From assembly GCA_038138625.1 (NCBI GenBank), contig JAYQEA010000021.1, positions 1 through 43,346 of the forward strand: DNA of 43,346 nt. The letters are read 5' to 3'. Below are positions 32,748-41,613 of this stretch, piece after piece; positions within the stretch are counted from its first letter, which is position 1, and every line of letters starts with the position of its first letter. Origin of the DNA: JAQXDR01 sp038138625 (lineage in GTDB: Bacteria > Pseudomonadota > Alphaproteobacteria > Rhodobacterales > Rhodobacteraceae). Made by a program: the position numbers and the translations under genes. The notes below the pieces were generated by a model, which did no database searches, was not told the origin of the DNA, and saw only the letters and a list, made by a program, of their open reading frames with translations.

Positions 32748-34151
32748 ATGGCAGAAACGAAACATGCTCAGGCGGTCTTTTTGGAAGGCAGCCTGATGCG
32801 TCACGTGACGACTATGTCGTTGACAGCCTCGGTCGGACTGATGGCAATCTTTGCTGTGGATCTCATCGATATGATTTTCATCTCGATGTTGGGCCATGAA
32901 TCTCTTGCTGCTGCTGCGGGTTACGCTTCTACGCTTTTGTTTTTTACCAATTCCATCAATATCGGTCTTTCAATTGCAGCTGGTGCGCTGGTCGCCCGCG
33001 CGATCGGAGCAGGCGACGAAGAAGACGCTCGCGAATATGCTACATCGGTTGCGGTTTTCGCAGCATTGACTGGTATTATCATGCCAATCATTCTGCTTCC
33101 CAATTTGAATCTGGTGCTCGGATGGCTGGGCGCAAGCGGCGAAGTGGCAGATCTTGCGGTGGGCTATCTGCGGATCATTCTGCCGTCGATGGCCTTTGTC
33201 GGGATTGCAATGGCAGCCATGGCTGTACTGCGTGCCTATGGAGACGCACGCCGATCAATGTACGCGACCTTGTTTGGAGGGCTGGCCAACGCAATTTTTG
33301 ATCCCATCTTTATTTTTGTCTTGTCGCTTGGATTAGAGGGAGCCGCCATCGCAAGCGTGATCGCGCGGGTGACTATGCTGGCATTTGCCGTGTATCCCGC
33401 CATCGTTAAGCATAATGGATTTGCAGTGCCGTCGGTTGGTTTGATGGTACGAGATTTCTCGGCAGTGGTTAAATTGGCTGGACCTGCAGTTCTGACCAAT
33501 GTTGCCACACCTGTTGGATCCGCAATTGTTACCCGCGAGATGTCAAAATACGGATCCGAAGCGGTGGCGGGAATGGCAGTCATTGGTCGCCTGATTCCTG
33601 TAGCTTTCGGCGTCGTATTGGCCTTGTCCGGTGCCTTGGGACCGATCATCGGACAAAACTTTGGGGCCAAAAAAATGGACCGGGTGCGCGGGGCCTTGAT
33701 TGCAGGATTGCAGTTTATTGCCGTGTATGTGCTGCTGGCCTCTGGAATACTGTATCTTCTTCGGGCGCCGATCGCGGGGCTGTTTGATGCGACAGGCGAT
33801 ACGCTGACACTGATTTATTTGTTTTGCGGTCCGCTGGCTTTGTTCAATCTGTTTAATGGTGCACTTTTTGCCTCTAATGCCGGCTTTAACAACCTCGGGC
33901 GGCCAACCTATTCCACATGGATCAATTGGGGCAAGAATACCATCGGGACCTGGCCATTCGTCATTCTTGGCTCGCTTCTGGCCGGTGCACCGGGAATTTT
34001 GATAGGGCAAGCGCTTGGCGGAGTTCTATTTGCGGTCCTGTCGGTGTGGCTGGCATTCCGCGTTATTGCAGCAAATGATCATGGGGACGAAAAACATCCA
34101 TTCCAAGGACATCGTCGTTGGCACATCTTGATGCATAGCGGGCGTTGGTAG
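32748..34151 (+). CDS. MATE family efflux transporter
   Basis: A multidrug and toxin extrusion type antiporter in the inner membrane. 467 residues, about twelve hydrophobic segments. MSLTASVGLMAIFAVDLIDM near the N-terminus, a MAAMAVLRAYGDARRSM loop at mid-protein and AVLTNVATPVGSAIVTREM in the second half are typical MATE positions. ATG at 32748 has GGAGG nine bases upstream and is preferred to GTG at 32718. Substrate is unknown. It lies 166 bases behind the corrin operon, so any link to corrinoids is speculative. Confidence 0.9.
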   Translation: MAETKHAQAVFLEGSLMRHVTTMSLTASVGLMAIFAVDLIDMIFISMLGHESLAAAAGYASTLLFFTNSINIGLSIAAGALVARAIGAGDEEDAREYATSVAVFAALTGIIMPIILLPNLNLVLGWLGASGEVADLAVGYLRIILPSMAFVGIAMAAMAVLRAYGDARRSMYATLFGGLANAIFDPIFIFVLSLGLEGAAIASVIARVTMLAFAVYPAIVKHNGFAVPSVGLMVRDFSAVVKLAGPAVLTNVATPVGSAIVTREMSKYGSEAVAGMAVIGRLIPVAFGVVLALSGALGPIIGQNFGAKKMDRVRGALIAGLQFIAVYVLLASGILYLLRAPIAGLFDATGDTLTLIYLFCGPLALFNLFNGALFASNAGFNNLGRPTYSTWINWGKNTIGTWPFVILGSLLAGAPGILIGQALGGVLFAVLSVWLAFRVIAANDHGDEKHPFQGHRRWHILMHSGRW

Positions 34152-34384
34152 CTGGATCTAAGGCTGTCTTTCCTACAAGTGACGTCTTTTTGACCGTGGG
34201 GCGCTGACGCGAATGGCTTTTATGTGCCACAACCTGCTGCGCGCGCGGTGCGAATATTACCGCGCTAAGCAGAGACGATCGCCTTGAACCAAGGATCCCC
34301 AAATCCTGAATGTTGGGTTTACGTGACTGGCCATCAATTCTTTTGGCCCATGCTCAATCAGCTTTCAGCCCTTAGGTTGAGAAT

Positions 34385-34404
34385 GGTCAGACAGAGGTCT
34401 GACC
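34385..34404. terminator. Perfect hairpin between convergent transporter genes
   Basis: GGTCAGAC (34385-34392) and GTCTGACC (34397-34404) form an 8-bp stem with an AGAG loop in the 291-base space between the MATE and DMT genes. There is no strong T tract on either strand. It could serve as a bidirectional terminator. The remainder of the space holds nothing I recognise. Confidence 0.45.
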
Positions 34405-34442
34405 GTTTGATTTCATCCACCATCTGGCAGCGCATGTAATTT

Positions 34443-35408
34443 TTAATACACGCGCTCGGATTTTCGGGTCCAAAGTCTGTTCAGGAGTTTAATCCGAGGC
34501 ACAGTCCCAGTTTCAAAACGGGACCGGCTGCGCAGAACCGGCGTGGTGCGCGAGGCGGTGCCACCGCTTTCGCGTGCGACAATATACACTCCACTGCAAA
34601 TAATCACTGCTGCACCGATCCCAGTCCACAGATCAGGGACTTCATCAAATAAAATGGCTCCAAACAGTGTTGCCCATAGGATTTGCGAATATTGCATCGG
34701 GGCGACAATTGCGGCCTCTGCGGTTTTGTAGGCACGGATGATCAGCGCAGAGGCCGCAAAGGCCATCACCGACATGAGTGCCAAACCACCCAAATGTGGC
34801 AAAGGCATCGGCTGATAGACGAAGGGCAGGACCGCCCCCATACCAACAAAATTTGCAAGCATGGGGTATAACAGCAACACCACATCGCGTTCATCGCGAC
34901 CGATCTTACGCACGATGATAGAGGCCAAGGCAGAACCTGTTGCACCCACAAGGGCCGCGACATGACCCAAAGTCAGATCAGTCGTCCCCGGACGCAGCAC
35001 AACAAGAACACCACAAAGGCCAAAGATGACGGCCAGCCATCTGCGCAGCCGCACCGTTTCACCCAGAATTGGGATCGCCAGTACAGTGATCAACAGCGGA
35101 GCTGTGAAAAGAATCGCATAAACCTGGGTCAGCGGCAGGACCGAAAAAGCATAAAAAACCGATGACGCCGTGCTCAAAACAGCCAGCGTCCGAAGCGCGG
35201 TCCACCACGGATGCACAGGCCGCAAATGCCCGGCGGTTTTATCGCGGATGAGCATAAGGCTGACCAAAGGAAAGCTGAACAAAACGCTGAAAAATACGAT
35301 CTGGAACGCACTGTAATTTGCGCCAAGGCTTTTCACGATGACATCGTGAGTCGAGAAAATACCAAAGGCGAGCAGAGCGGTCAGTGCTCCGGTTGCATTG
35401 CTGGACAT
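34443..35408 (-). CDS. DMT-superfamily (EamA) transporter
   Basis: 321 residues with about ten hydrophobic helices in two EamA halves. TGALTALLAFGIFSTHDVIVK opens the first half. ALRTLAVLSTASSVFYAFSVLPLTQVYAILFTAPL is the classic mid-half block, and AMQYSQILWATLFGAILFDEVPD the same place in the second half. A 40-residue basic tail follows, probably cytoplasmic. I choose ATG at 35408; GTG at 35435 would add nine residues, and neither has a clear Shine-Dalgarno site. Such proteins export metabolites; the substrate is unknown. Confidence 0.87.
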   Translation of the reverse strand: MSSNATGALTALLAFGIFSTHDVIVKSLGANYSAFQIVFFSVLFSFPLVSLMLIRDKTAGHLRPVHPWWTALRTLAVLSTASSVFYAFSVLPLTQVYAILFTAPLLITVLAIPILGETVRLRRWLAVIFGLCGVLVVLRPGTTDLTLGHVAALVGATGSALASIIVRKIGRDERDVVLLLYPMLANFVGMGAVLPFVYQPMPLPHLGGLALMSVMAFAASALIIRAYKTAEAAIVAPMQYSQILWATLFGAILFDEVPDLWTGIGAAVIICSGVYIVARESGGTASRTTPVLRSRSRFETGTVPRIKLLNRLWTRKSERVY

Positions 35409-35551
35409 ATTGGAACCCGGTTGATTGGCGGGCACAAAAAATATGCCGACGCTTTTGTGGTCGCCAGCATCGCTATCACAAACGGGGATTCGGTCAACAC
35501 GGCTTAGAGGTTGCGACCATCATAGCCGTTATGCACCTTGGTGGTGGCTGT

Positions 35552-35578
35552 GTGGGGCACGCACGACGCCCACCCCAC
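35552..35578 (-). terminator. Possible hairpin after leuB
   Basis: GTGGGG (35552-35557) and CCCCAC (35573-35578) can pair around a 15-base loop just downstream of the leuB stop. A shorter inner GGGC/GCCC stem is also possible. No T tract follows, so the terminator call is weak. Confidence 0.3.
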
Positions 35579-35586
35579 GCATCTGA

Positions 35587-36693
35587 TTATAGACTGGCGT
35601 CTAAAGCCGCGACAATGGCATCGCCCATTTGCGATGTGGATACCGGGTTCACCCCGTCTTCGCCCAGCAAATCTGCTGTACGCAGTCCATCAGCCAGTAC
35701 CTTTTCAATGGCGTCCTCAAGGCGGCTCGCCTCTTTACCTTGGTCGAAACTATACCGAAGAGCCATGGCAAAACTCAGCACACAGGCAATTGGGTTTGCT
35801 TTGCCGGTACCGGCGATGTCCGGTGCAGAGCCGTGGACGGGTTCATAAAGCGCCTTTGGCCGGCCATTCGCCATGGGCGCGCCCAAACTGGCCGAGGGCA
35901 ACATGCCAAGCGATCCTGTCAACATCGCTGCTGCATCTGACAACAGATCGCCAAACAGATTGTCCGTCACGATGACATCGAACTGTTTAGGCCAACGACA
36001 CAACTGCATTGCGCCTGCGTCTGCGTACATATGGCTAAGCTCAACATCAGGGTAGTCTTCATCATGCACCTTCTGCACGACTTCGCGCCAAAGAATACCG
36101 GATTCCATAACGTTTGCCTTTTCCATCGAGCAAACCTTGTTCCCCCGACGGCGTGCCAATTCAAAGGCTGATCGCGCAACCCGGTCTATTTCGCTTTCGG
36201 TATAGCGCTGCGTGTTAATCCCCACGCGCTCGTTGCCTTCCTCGAAAATGCCGCGCGGCTCTCCGAAATAAATGCCAGAGGTCAATTCCCGGACAATCAT
36301 AATGTCCAGCCCCGCCACGACATCACGCTTCAACGACGAAAAATCAGCGAGTGCATCGAAACATTGCGCCGGACGCAGATTGGAAAACAGGTCCATTTCC
36401 TTTCGCAAACGCAGCAGGCCGCGCTCGGGTTTTACGCTGAAATCCAGATCGTCATATTTCGGGCCTCCGACAGCACCAAGCAGCACCGCATCAACCTGCT
36501 GCGCCTTTTCCATGGTGTCATCATGTAACGGTGTCCCGTGCGCGTCATAAGCCGCGCCACCCACAAGGTCCTCGGAGACATCAAACACCATGTCGCGCTT
36601 GGCTCCATACCAATCGATCACCTTGCGAACCTCGGCCATAACTTCGGGCCCTATGCCATCACCTGGCAGAATAAGAATGGAGGGGTTGGTCAT
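35587..36693 (-). CDS. leuB: 3-Isopropylmalate dehydrogenase
   Basis: Oxidatively decarboxylates 3-isopropylmalate in leucine synthesis. 368 residues. ILILPGDGIGPEV (6-18), LLGAVGGPKYD, RELTSGIYFGEPRG, the NAD-binding block VTDNLFGDLLSDAAAMLTGSLG and the late PVHGSAPDIAGTGKANP are all intact. ATG at 36693 has AAGGA eight bases upstream; the open frame extends to 36777 with no family match. It lies 160 bases after the EEP-family gene on the same strand. Confidence 0.95.
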   Translation of the reverse strand: MTNPSILILPGDGIGPEVMAEVRKVIDWYGAKRDMVFDVSEDLVGGAAYDAHGTPLHDDTMEKAQQVDAVLLGAVGGPKYDDLDFSVKPERGLLRLRKEMDLFSNLRPAQCFDALADFSSLKRDVVAGLDIMIVRELTSGIYFGEPRGIFEEGNERVGINTQRYTESEIDRVARSAFELARRRGNKVCSMEKANVMESGILWREVVQKVHDEDYPDVELSHMYADAGAMQLCRWPKQFDVIVTDNLFGDLLSDAAAMLTGSLGMLPSASLGAPMANGRPKALYEPVHGSAPDIAGTGKANPIACVLSFAMALRYSFDQGKEASRLEDAIEKVLADGLRTADLLGEDGVNPVSTSQMGDAIVAALDASL

Positions 36694-36853
36694 GGAATCT
36701 GTCCTTTGCACTCTGTCGCGAATGGGCGTAGCGATGTGGGGGCTGGGCGTCAAGAAACTGCGCGCTTTCGCAACCATTTTCGATGCCAGTTTTGTCTCCG
36801 GATTCTGAGCTTGTCACCGCGCATGCGGGTTGTTTGCACCGTGTCGCAAGCCG

Positions 36854-37933
36854 TTATTTTGGAGGCCAGACCAGATCGACCCAAACAAGCTTGTGCGTGC
36901 CGCCAATATCTGACCAATGCACGGCGCTGTCATGCAGGTCGAGGTTTTCTGATGGCAGGACATAGCTGACCCTCAAACGACCGGGGGTTGGTTCCTCCCA
37001 GTCGACGGTTGCGGTGCCAAAGGGTCCCTTGGGCAAAGGATCTTGCAGGCGCGGATCATTCAACACGCTGCGGATGCTTTCTGTCAGCCCCTCGCCGCGA
37101 TCAGGATCCAGATTGGCAAGTCCTGCAAGGACAAAGGGCGGCCCGGGAACCGGCCCGTGTTTACCGTCAAATACCTGTTGCCAAAATGCGATTTCATCCG
37201 CGTTGCGGCGGCCATTACGGTCCTCGGGGCCATCAAAAACAGGGGGGGTTGCCGCGAACCCGAGTATCCAAAGCGGTGGAACGGTCGCGAGAGGAACAGC
37301 CAAATGGGCACTGGAAGAGAGACGCTGGACCGCGCGGCCCGGATCGGTCGGCAGCATTCTACTGTTTGGTATATCTGCCCACAAAAGATGTGACCAGTCA
37401 CGGGCCAAGTTGGTCGCTATAGGAACTTTGGACAGCACCAACACCCCACGCTGTCCATTAAACGTGCCATAGCCTTGTGCATCCCTTGCCTCATATGAAA
37501 GGCCATTGTTGTCCAGATCCACGCCCGAGGGTCGTCCGCCGTTCGGGCGCGGGGCAAAAACATAAGTTGCGGCAAGCGGCCAAATCGCATCGGATAAGGC
37601 ACGAGCCGCCACCCCGTCGAGGTCGTAGTCAAACTTGGTCAATAAAATTACGTCCGGATTTACGGACCGCAAAACCTGAATTACCTCTGAAATTTCGTCC
37701 GTTCCTCTCAGGATATCACGCAGCAGCAAGCCCGGCCCCTTTCGGGACAGCGGTGCATGCCATGTGGCGATGCGTAAAGTCTCGGCCACACTTACCACAG
37801 GTAAGACTGCCACCCACAAAAACGCTAAGAGGCAGAGACCTGCTCTTCCCGCTCCGTTTGATCGGAAATGACTTGTGCGATGCGTCGAAACGCCAGCGCA
37901 CGAAGAATGAGGAAAGTTGGTATCATGGACCAT
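36854..37933 (-). CDS. Secreted endonuclease/exonuclease/phosphatase (EEP) family protein
   Basis: 359 residues from the ATG at 37933. A hydrophobic segment (AGLCLLAFLWVAVLPVVSVAE) ending near residue 50 looks like a late signal peptide or anchor. The EEP-like domain follows: LRIATWHA, NPDVILLTKFDYD (Asp/Lys where the family usually has Glu), and FVLAGLANLDPDRGEG in place of the usual GDFN. Several metal-site positions thus differ from the canonical nuclease, so activity is uncertain. The gene overlaps the upstream membrane-protein gene by 109 bases. The start is uncertain because a TTG lies at 37948. Confidence 0.65.
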   Translation of the reverse strand: MVHDTNFPHSSCAGVSTHRTSHFRSNGAGRAGLCLLAFLWVAVLPVVSVAETLRIATWHAPLSRKGPGLLLRDILRGTDEISEVIQVLRSVNPDVILLTKFDYDLDGVAARALSDAIWPLAATYVFAPRPNGGRPSGVDLDNNGLSYEARDAQGYGTFNGQRGVLVLSKVPIATNLARDWSHLLWADIPNSRMLPTDPGRAVQRLSSSAHLAVPLATVPPLWILGFAATPPVFDGPEDRNGRRNADEIAFWQQVFDGKHGPVPGPPFVLAGLANLDPDRGEGLTESIRSVLNDPRLQDPLPKGPFGTATVDWEEPTPGRLRVSYVLPSENLDLHDSAVHWSDIGGTHKLVWVDLVWPPK

Positions 37934-38616
37934 GCGGTTACGATCCAAATTGTGAGCATTGGATGTGCTGGACCCAAAGAGGTCACCAGGGGCGGCGACA
38001 GCCAGATCAGCATTGCGCCAATCATTGGCGCTGAAAGTCCTAATAAAAAGTAAACGATTGCATAAGTTTGAAATTGCACGGGCGGCACGGGTGATCCATC
38101 AGCCGTGCGCGGGAAATTAGTAAATTGTTGAAAGGATGCATTCTGGTAAGGCCAATTCATATTTTTTATGACCAGATACAACATGGCACATGTGAAGACT
38201 GCGACGAGAAAGCCCCAAGTTGAGAGCAAAGCGACATTGGCTTTGTCTTCTGCGTTGTCCACAACCCAAATCAGAAGATGTGCCGGAGACCCGTTCATCA
38301 CCGCCACATTTTCAAGAGTTTGCATGAATTCCGCCATATGTGGCTTTGCCAACATAAGGTGTAGCAGGCTTCCGCCCAATAACATCATGCTGAGCGCCAA
38401 GAACCGAAGCCTATTGTAGGGCGGCGCTGCACAAAACGATACGATGCTGGGCACTGGGGTCGCATATTCGACAAATGTCAAAAGGGCTCCACCTGCAGCA
38501 AAAAACGCGACAAGCGGGCCAAAAGACCAATCTGGTGCCACAAGTATCATCGGCGCTACGACCACAAGTACGACAAGCAGAGCACGCAATAGCGCTTCGG
38601 TCGCGCGTATGGACAT
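37825..38616 (-). CDS. Multi-pass membrane protein, unknown function
   Basis: I do not recognise the family. 263 residues from the ATG at 38616, with hydrophobic segments at about 10-28, 35-45, 70-88, 120-145, 182-205 and 220-242. The C-terminus is charged (ISDQTEREEQVSAS). It begins 16 bases after the leuD stop and its tail overlaps the EEP-family gene, so leuD, this gene and the EEP gene are probably one transcript. No link to leucine synthesis is visible. Confidence 0.7.
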   Translation of the reverse strand: MSIRATEALLRALLVVLVVVAPMILVAPDWSFGPLVAFFAAGGALLTFVEYATPVPSIVSFCAAPPYNRLRFLALSMMLLGGSLLHLMLAKPHMAEFMQTLENVAVMNGSPAHLLIWVVDNAEDKANVALLSTWGFLVAVFTCAMLYLVIKNMNWPYQNASFQQFTNFPRTADGSPVPPVQFQTYAIVYFLLGLSAPMIGAMLIWLSPPLVTSLGPAHPMLTIWIVTAWSMIPTFLILRALAFRRIAQVISDQTEREEQVSAS

Positions 38617-38632
38617 AGTGCAAGCCCTGCTG

Positions 38633-39238
38633 TCAGACCCAGGGACGGTTTTGTGCGCTTTGCGCCTCGTAGGCATCGATCGAGGCTACTTTTTCCATGC
38701 TCAAACCGATGTCATCCAAACCTTCAATGAGACAATGCTTTTTGAACGAGTCGATTTCAAACGAGAAAACTTCTCCGTCGGATGAGGTGACGGTCTGCGC
38801 CTCAAGATCCACGGTCATGCGGGCATTTGCCCCTTTTTCCGCGTCTTTCATCAAAACGGCCACAGCCTCTTCCGGAAGAACAATCGGCAAAAGCCCGTTT
38901 TTGAAACAGTTATTATAAAAAATATCAGCGAAAGAGGTCGAAATGATCGCTGTAATCCCAAAATCTTTCAGGGCCCAAGGTGCATGTTCGCGAGAACTGC
39001 CACATCCAAAATTATCCCCGGCGACAAGAATTTGTGCACTGCGATATTGTGTTTGGTTCAGGACAAAATCCTCAATTTCACTACCGTCCGGATTGAAACG
39101 CATCTCGTCGAAAAGATTCACGCCCAAGCCCGACCGTTTGATTGTTTTCAAAAACTGTTTGGGAATGATCATATCGGTGTCGATATTCACCAGCGGCATG
39201 GGTGCTGCAACACCTGTGAGGGTTTCAAATTTGTCCAT
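38633..39238 (-). CDS. leuD: 3-Isopropylmalate dehydratase small subunit
   Basis: The swivel-domain subunit of isopropylmalate isomerase, working with LeuC, which is not in the window. 201 residues: TDMIIPKQFLKTIKR near the N-terminus, GDNFGCGSSREHAPWAL (74-90, the aconitase-like substrate loop) and NNCFKNGLLPIVLPEE are diagnostic. An AGGAGG site lies a few bases before the ATG at 39238. It shares the strand with leuB, separated by two unrelated genes. Confidence 0.95.
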   Translation of the reverse strand: MDKFETLTGVAAPMPLVNIDTDMIIPKQFLKTIKRSGLGVNLFDEMRFNPDGSEIEDFVLNQTQYRSAQILVAGDNFGCGSSREHAPWALKDFGITAIISTSFADIFYNNCFKNGLLPIVLPEEAVAVLMKDAEKGANARMTVDLEAQTVTSSDGEVFSFEIDSFKKHCLIEGLDDIGLSMEKVASIDAYEAQSAQNRPWV

Positions 39239-39371
39239 GGGGACCTCCTAAGACGACACAATGACTACTAGCGGGTGATGTGCGTCGGGGCAAGATGTGG
39301 AGACAAGATGTCGGGGTGGGATCATAACAGGGACTTGCCAGTACTGTATACAACAGCGTAGGGCGGGCCCT

Positions 39372-40583
39372 ATGTTGCGATTTTTTGCAGAAAATGCCCG
39401 ATGGTTGGCGGCTGGGTTTGTGTTGGCCTTTGGGTCGAGCTTTGGCCAAACGTGGTTCATTTCGCTATTTGCTGGCGAAATCCGCGCGGCCCATGGACTA
39501 AGCGATGGTGATTGGGGCTGGATTTATATGATCGCCACACTCAGTTCTGCCGGACTGCTTTTGATGCGAGGAGGCCTTGCTGACACGGTTCCCTTGCGGC
39601 GATTGGTTGTGGGGATTACCGCGCTTTTTGCATCAGCCTGTCTGATCATGGCGGCTGCGCAGACAGTCTGGTTTTTAGGGTTTGCCGTTTTCCTTCTGCG
39701 GTTTTGCGGACAGGGGATGTTTACGCATATGTCCGTGACCGCGATGGGACGTTGGTTTGTCAAAACACGGGGACGCGCCGTGGCGCTTGCATCCTTAGGT
39801 TATCAGGTGGGCGAGGCGTTTTTACCCTTGCCAGTGATTGCTCTGGTTACATGGTTTGGCTGGCGGTGGGGATTTGCGGGTGTGGGGGGGCTTCTGGCAC
39901 TCGGATTTCTGCCACTTTTGTTTTGGCTGCTGTCGAAAGAGCGTGACCCAATTGGAGATTCGGCTGACGTTTCTGCCTTATCGGGGTTGGCTGGGCGCCA
40001 CTGGACCCGAGGAGACGTTTTACGCCACTGGTTGTTTTGGGCCTTGCTGCCGCTTGCGCTGACGCCGGGATGGATTGGGACAGTCGTATTTTTTCATCAG
40101 GTTCACGTGGCAGAGGTCAAGGGATGGAGCCTTGTCGCCCTTGCGGCTGCCTATCCGCTTTACGCATTGGTTGCCGTAACCAGTTCACTTTTGTCCGGTG
40201 TTGTTTGTGACCGGTTTGGCCCGCAACGACTTTTGCCATATTTATTGCTGCCTATGGGTGTTTCGATGCTTTTGATCGGTCCATCTGGCAGTCCGATCAT
40301 GTGGGGTCTGGTTCTAAGCGTCATGGGGATCAGCCAAGGGTTGATCAATACTTTTTGGGGTGCCTTTTTACCGGTTGTCTATGGCACACGCCACCTTGGA
40401 TCCGTACGCGCATTGATGACGGCTTTGATGGTGATCAGTTCGGCCGTGGGGCCGTGGGTGACAGGCGACCTGATAGACCGAGGGTTTGATTTTCCGGCAC
40501 AAGGTGTCGGACACGGGGTTTGGTGTATTTTGCTGTCGGTCAGTTTGGTCCTTGTTGCACGCCGTCTGCGGCGCACAATCTAG
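39372..40583 (+). CDS. MFS transporter
   Basis: 403 residues with about twelve hydrophobic helices. GLADTVPLRRLVVG lies in the helix 2-3 loop, where the MFS signature sits, and GVVCDRFGPQRLLPYL is its counterpart in the second half. FGSSFGQTWFISLFAGEIRAAHGLSDG resembles oxalate/monocarboxylate-type members, but the substrate is not deducible. ATG at 39372 is chosen because the protein starts directly before the first helix; the frame is open to 39297. Divergent from leuD across 133 bases. Confidence 0.88.
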   Translation: MLRFFAENARWLAAGFVLAFGSSFGQTWFISLFAGEIRAAHGLSDGDWGWIYMIATLSSAGLLLMRGGLADTVPLRRLVVGITALFASACLIMAAAQTVWFLGFAVFLLRFCGQGMFTHMSVTAMGRWFVKTRGRAVALASLGYQVGEAFLPLPVIALVTWFGWRWGFAGVGGLLALGFLPLLFWLLSKERDPIGDSADVSALSGLAGRHWTRGDVLRHWLFWALLPLALTPGWIGTVVFFHQVHVAEVKGWSLVALAAAYPLYALVAVTSSLLSGVVCDRFGPQRLLPYLLLPMGVSMLLIGPSGSPIMWGLVLSVMGISQGLINTFWGAFLPVVYGTRHLGSVRALMTALMVISSAVGPWVTGDLIDRGFDFPAQGVGHGVWCILLSVSLVLVARRLRRTI

Positions 40584-40620
40584 ACCGGACAGGTTTTGCG
40601 CCGCAGACGGCGCAATCTTT
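40560..40620 (+). terminator. Terminator after the MFS gene, with alternative long hairpin
   Basis: TTGCGCCG (40596-40603) and CGGCGCAA (40608-40615) form an 8-bp stem with loop CAGA, followed by a T-rich TCTTTATTT. The same right-hand sequence also pairs perfectly over 16 bases with the end of the MFS coding sequence: 40560-40575 is the reverse complement of 40597-40612. The terminator reads best on the plus strand and also faces the convergent crotonase gene. Confidence 0.7.
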
Positions 40621-41404
40621 ATTTAAATACCGGACGACGCCCTTGCATCTGGGCTATCACGGTTTCCATCTGGTTGGGCGATCCCATGAGGTTTGCCTGC
40701 AATTCCGCCTCCAGTGCCAACAAAGACCGGTCAGTCGCCCAAGCCGCATCAACCAATCGCTTTGAACTTTGGACGGCTTCGGGCGAACGCCCTGCCAGAT
40801 CCTGGGCCATGGCAAGGGCCGCGGCATGGGAGTCCTCGGCCTGTTCGGTGATAAGCCCAAGATTCTGAGCCTGCGCGGGGTCAAGAACACGGCCCGTCAT
40901 GAAAAGCGCTTTTGCCTGATCGGCCCGCATCAGACCGGGAAGCATACTGGTAATACCCATGTCAGGAATAAGGCCCCATTTTGCCTCCATGATTGACAAG
41001 CGGGCGTCATGTCCGGCGATACGAAAATCGGCAGCCAATGCCAATTGCATCCCTGCGCCATAACACACACCCTCGATCGCCGCGATAACCGGTACATTTA
41101 AGGCACGCCATGCCAAGAATGGGCGCTGGAACAGATTTCCCAGACCGTCTTGGACTTCGACGCGCATCTGTCGTTTGGTGTCGTCCATCCGGCTGGCCAC
41201 GTTTTGCAATAGCTCCAAATCAATGCCCGCACAAAAACAATCCCCTGCGCCGGACATGACCACCGCCCGCACCGATGGTTCGTCGGCTATCTGCTGCGCA
41301 CCAGCGGTCAGAGCATCCATCATATCAAAATTGATGGCATTCTTTTTCTCAGGGCGTGCAAGAGTAACCTGCGCCACGTGATCGGTGATCTTGATATCCA
41401 GCAT
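40619..41404 (-). CDS. Enoyl-CoA hydratase/isomerase (crotonase) family protein
   Basis: 261 residues. The oxyanion-hole segments are FCAGIDLEL (57-65) and EGVCYGAGMQLALAADFRIA (111-130). The acidic residues are Glu140 in IMEAKWG and Asp148 in IPDMG. A second Asp at this place is more like dienoyl-CoA isomerases than classical hydratases, whose second acid is Glu. ATG at 41404 is chosen because the family starts here; the open frame reaches 41500. It stands alone on the minus strand, convergent with the MFS gene and divergent from the M81 gene. Confidence 0.87.
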   Translation of the reverse strand: MLDIKITDHVAQVTLARPEKKNAINFDMMDALTAGAQQIADEPSVRAVVMSGAGDCFCAGIDLELLQNVASRMDDTKRQMRVEVQDGLGNLFQRPFLAWRALNVPVIAAIEGVCYGAGMQLALAADFRIAGHDARLSIMEAKWGLIPDMGITSMLPGLMRADQAKALFMTGRVLDPAQAQNLGLITEQAEDSHAAALAMAQDLAGRSPEAVQSSKRLVDAAWATDRSLLALEAELQANLMGSPNQMETVIAQMQGRRPVFK

Positions 41405-41540
41405 TGAATGGTCTTTCGTGTTGTTTGCGTGAAGTGAATCACATCTTGGAGGAAAATGCCTGCTCAACGTTGCGTCAGACATCCATGCATTGACCGGCAC
41501 GCTCCGCGCGTTTTGCGCGTTTTAACAAGGATTGGGTCAA

Positions 41541-41570
41541 GACACGCGATGTCATCTGATATGACGTGTC
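41541..41570. promoter_or_regulatory. Imperfect palindrome upstream of the M81 gene
   Basis: GACAC (41541-41545) and GTCAT (41551-41555) are mirrored by ATGAC (41561-41565) and GTGTC (41566-41570), giving a two-part inverted repeat in the divergent region, 44 bases before the M81 start. It could be a GntR- or LacI-type operator. No regulator gene is in view. Confidence 0.4.
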
Positions 41571-41613
41571 AAAATTCATACTGCCGGGATGTGGTGACAA
41601 AGGGAGACTAAGG

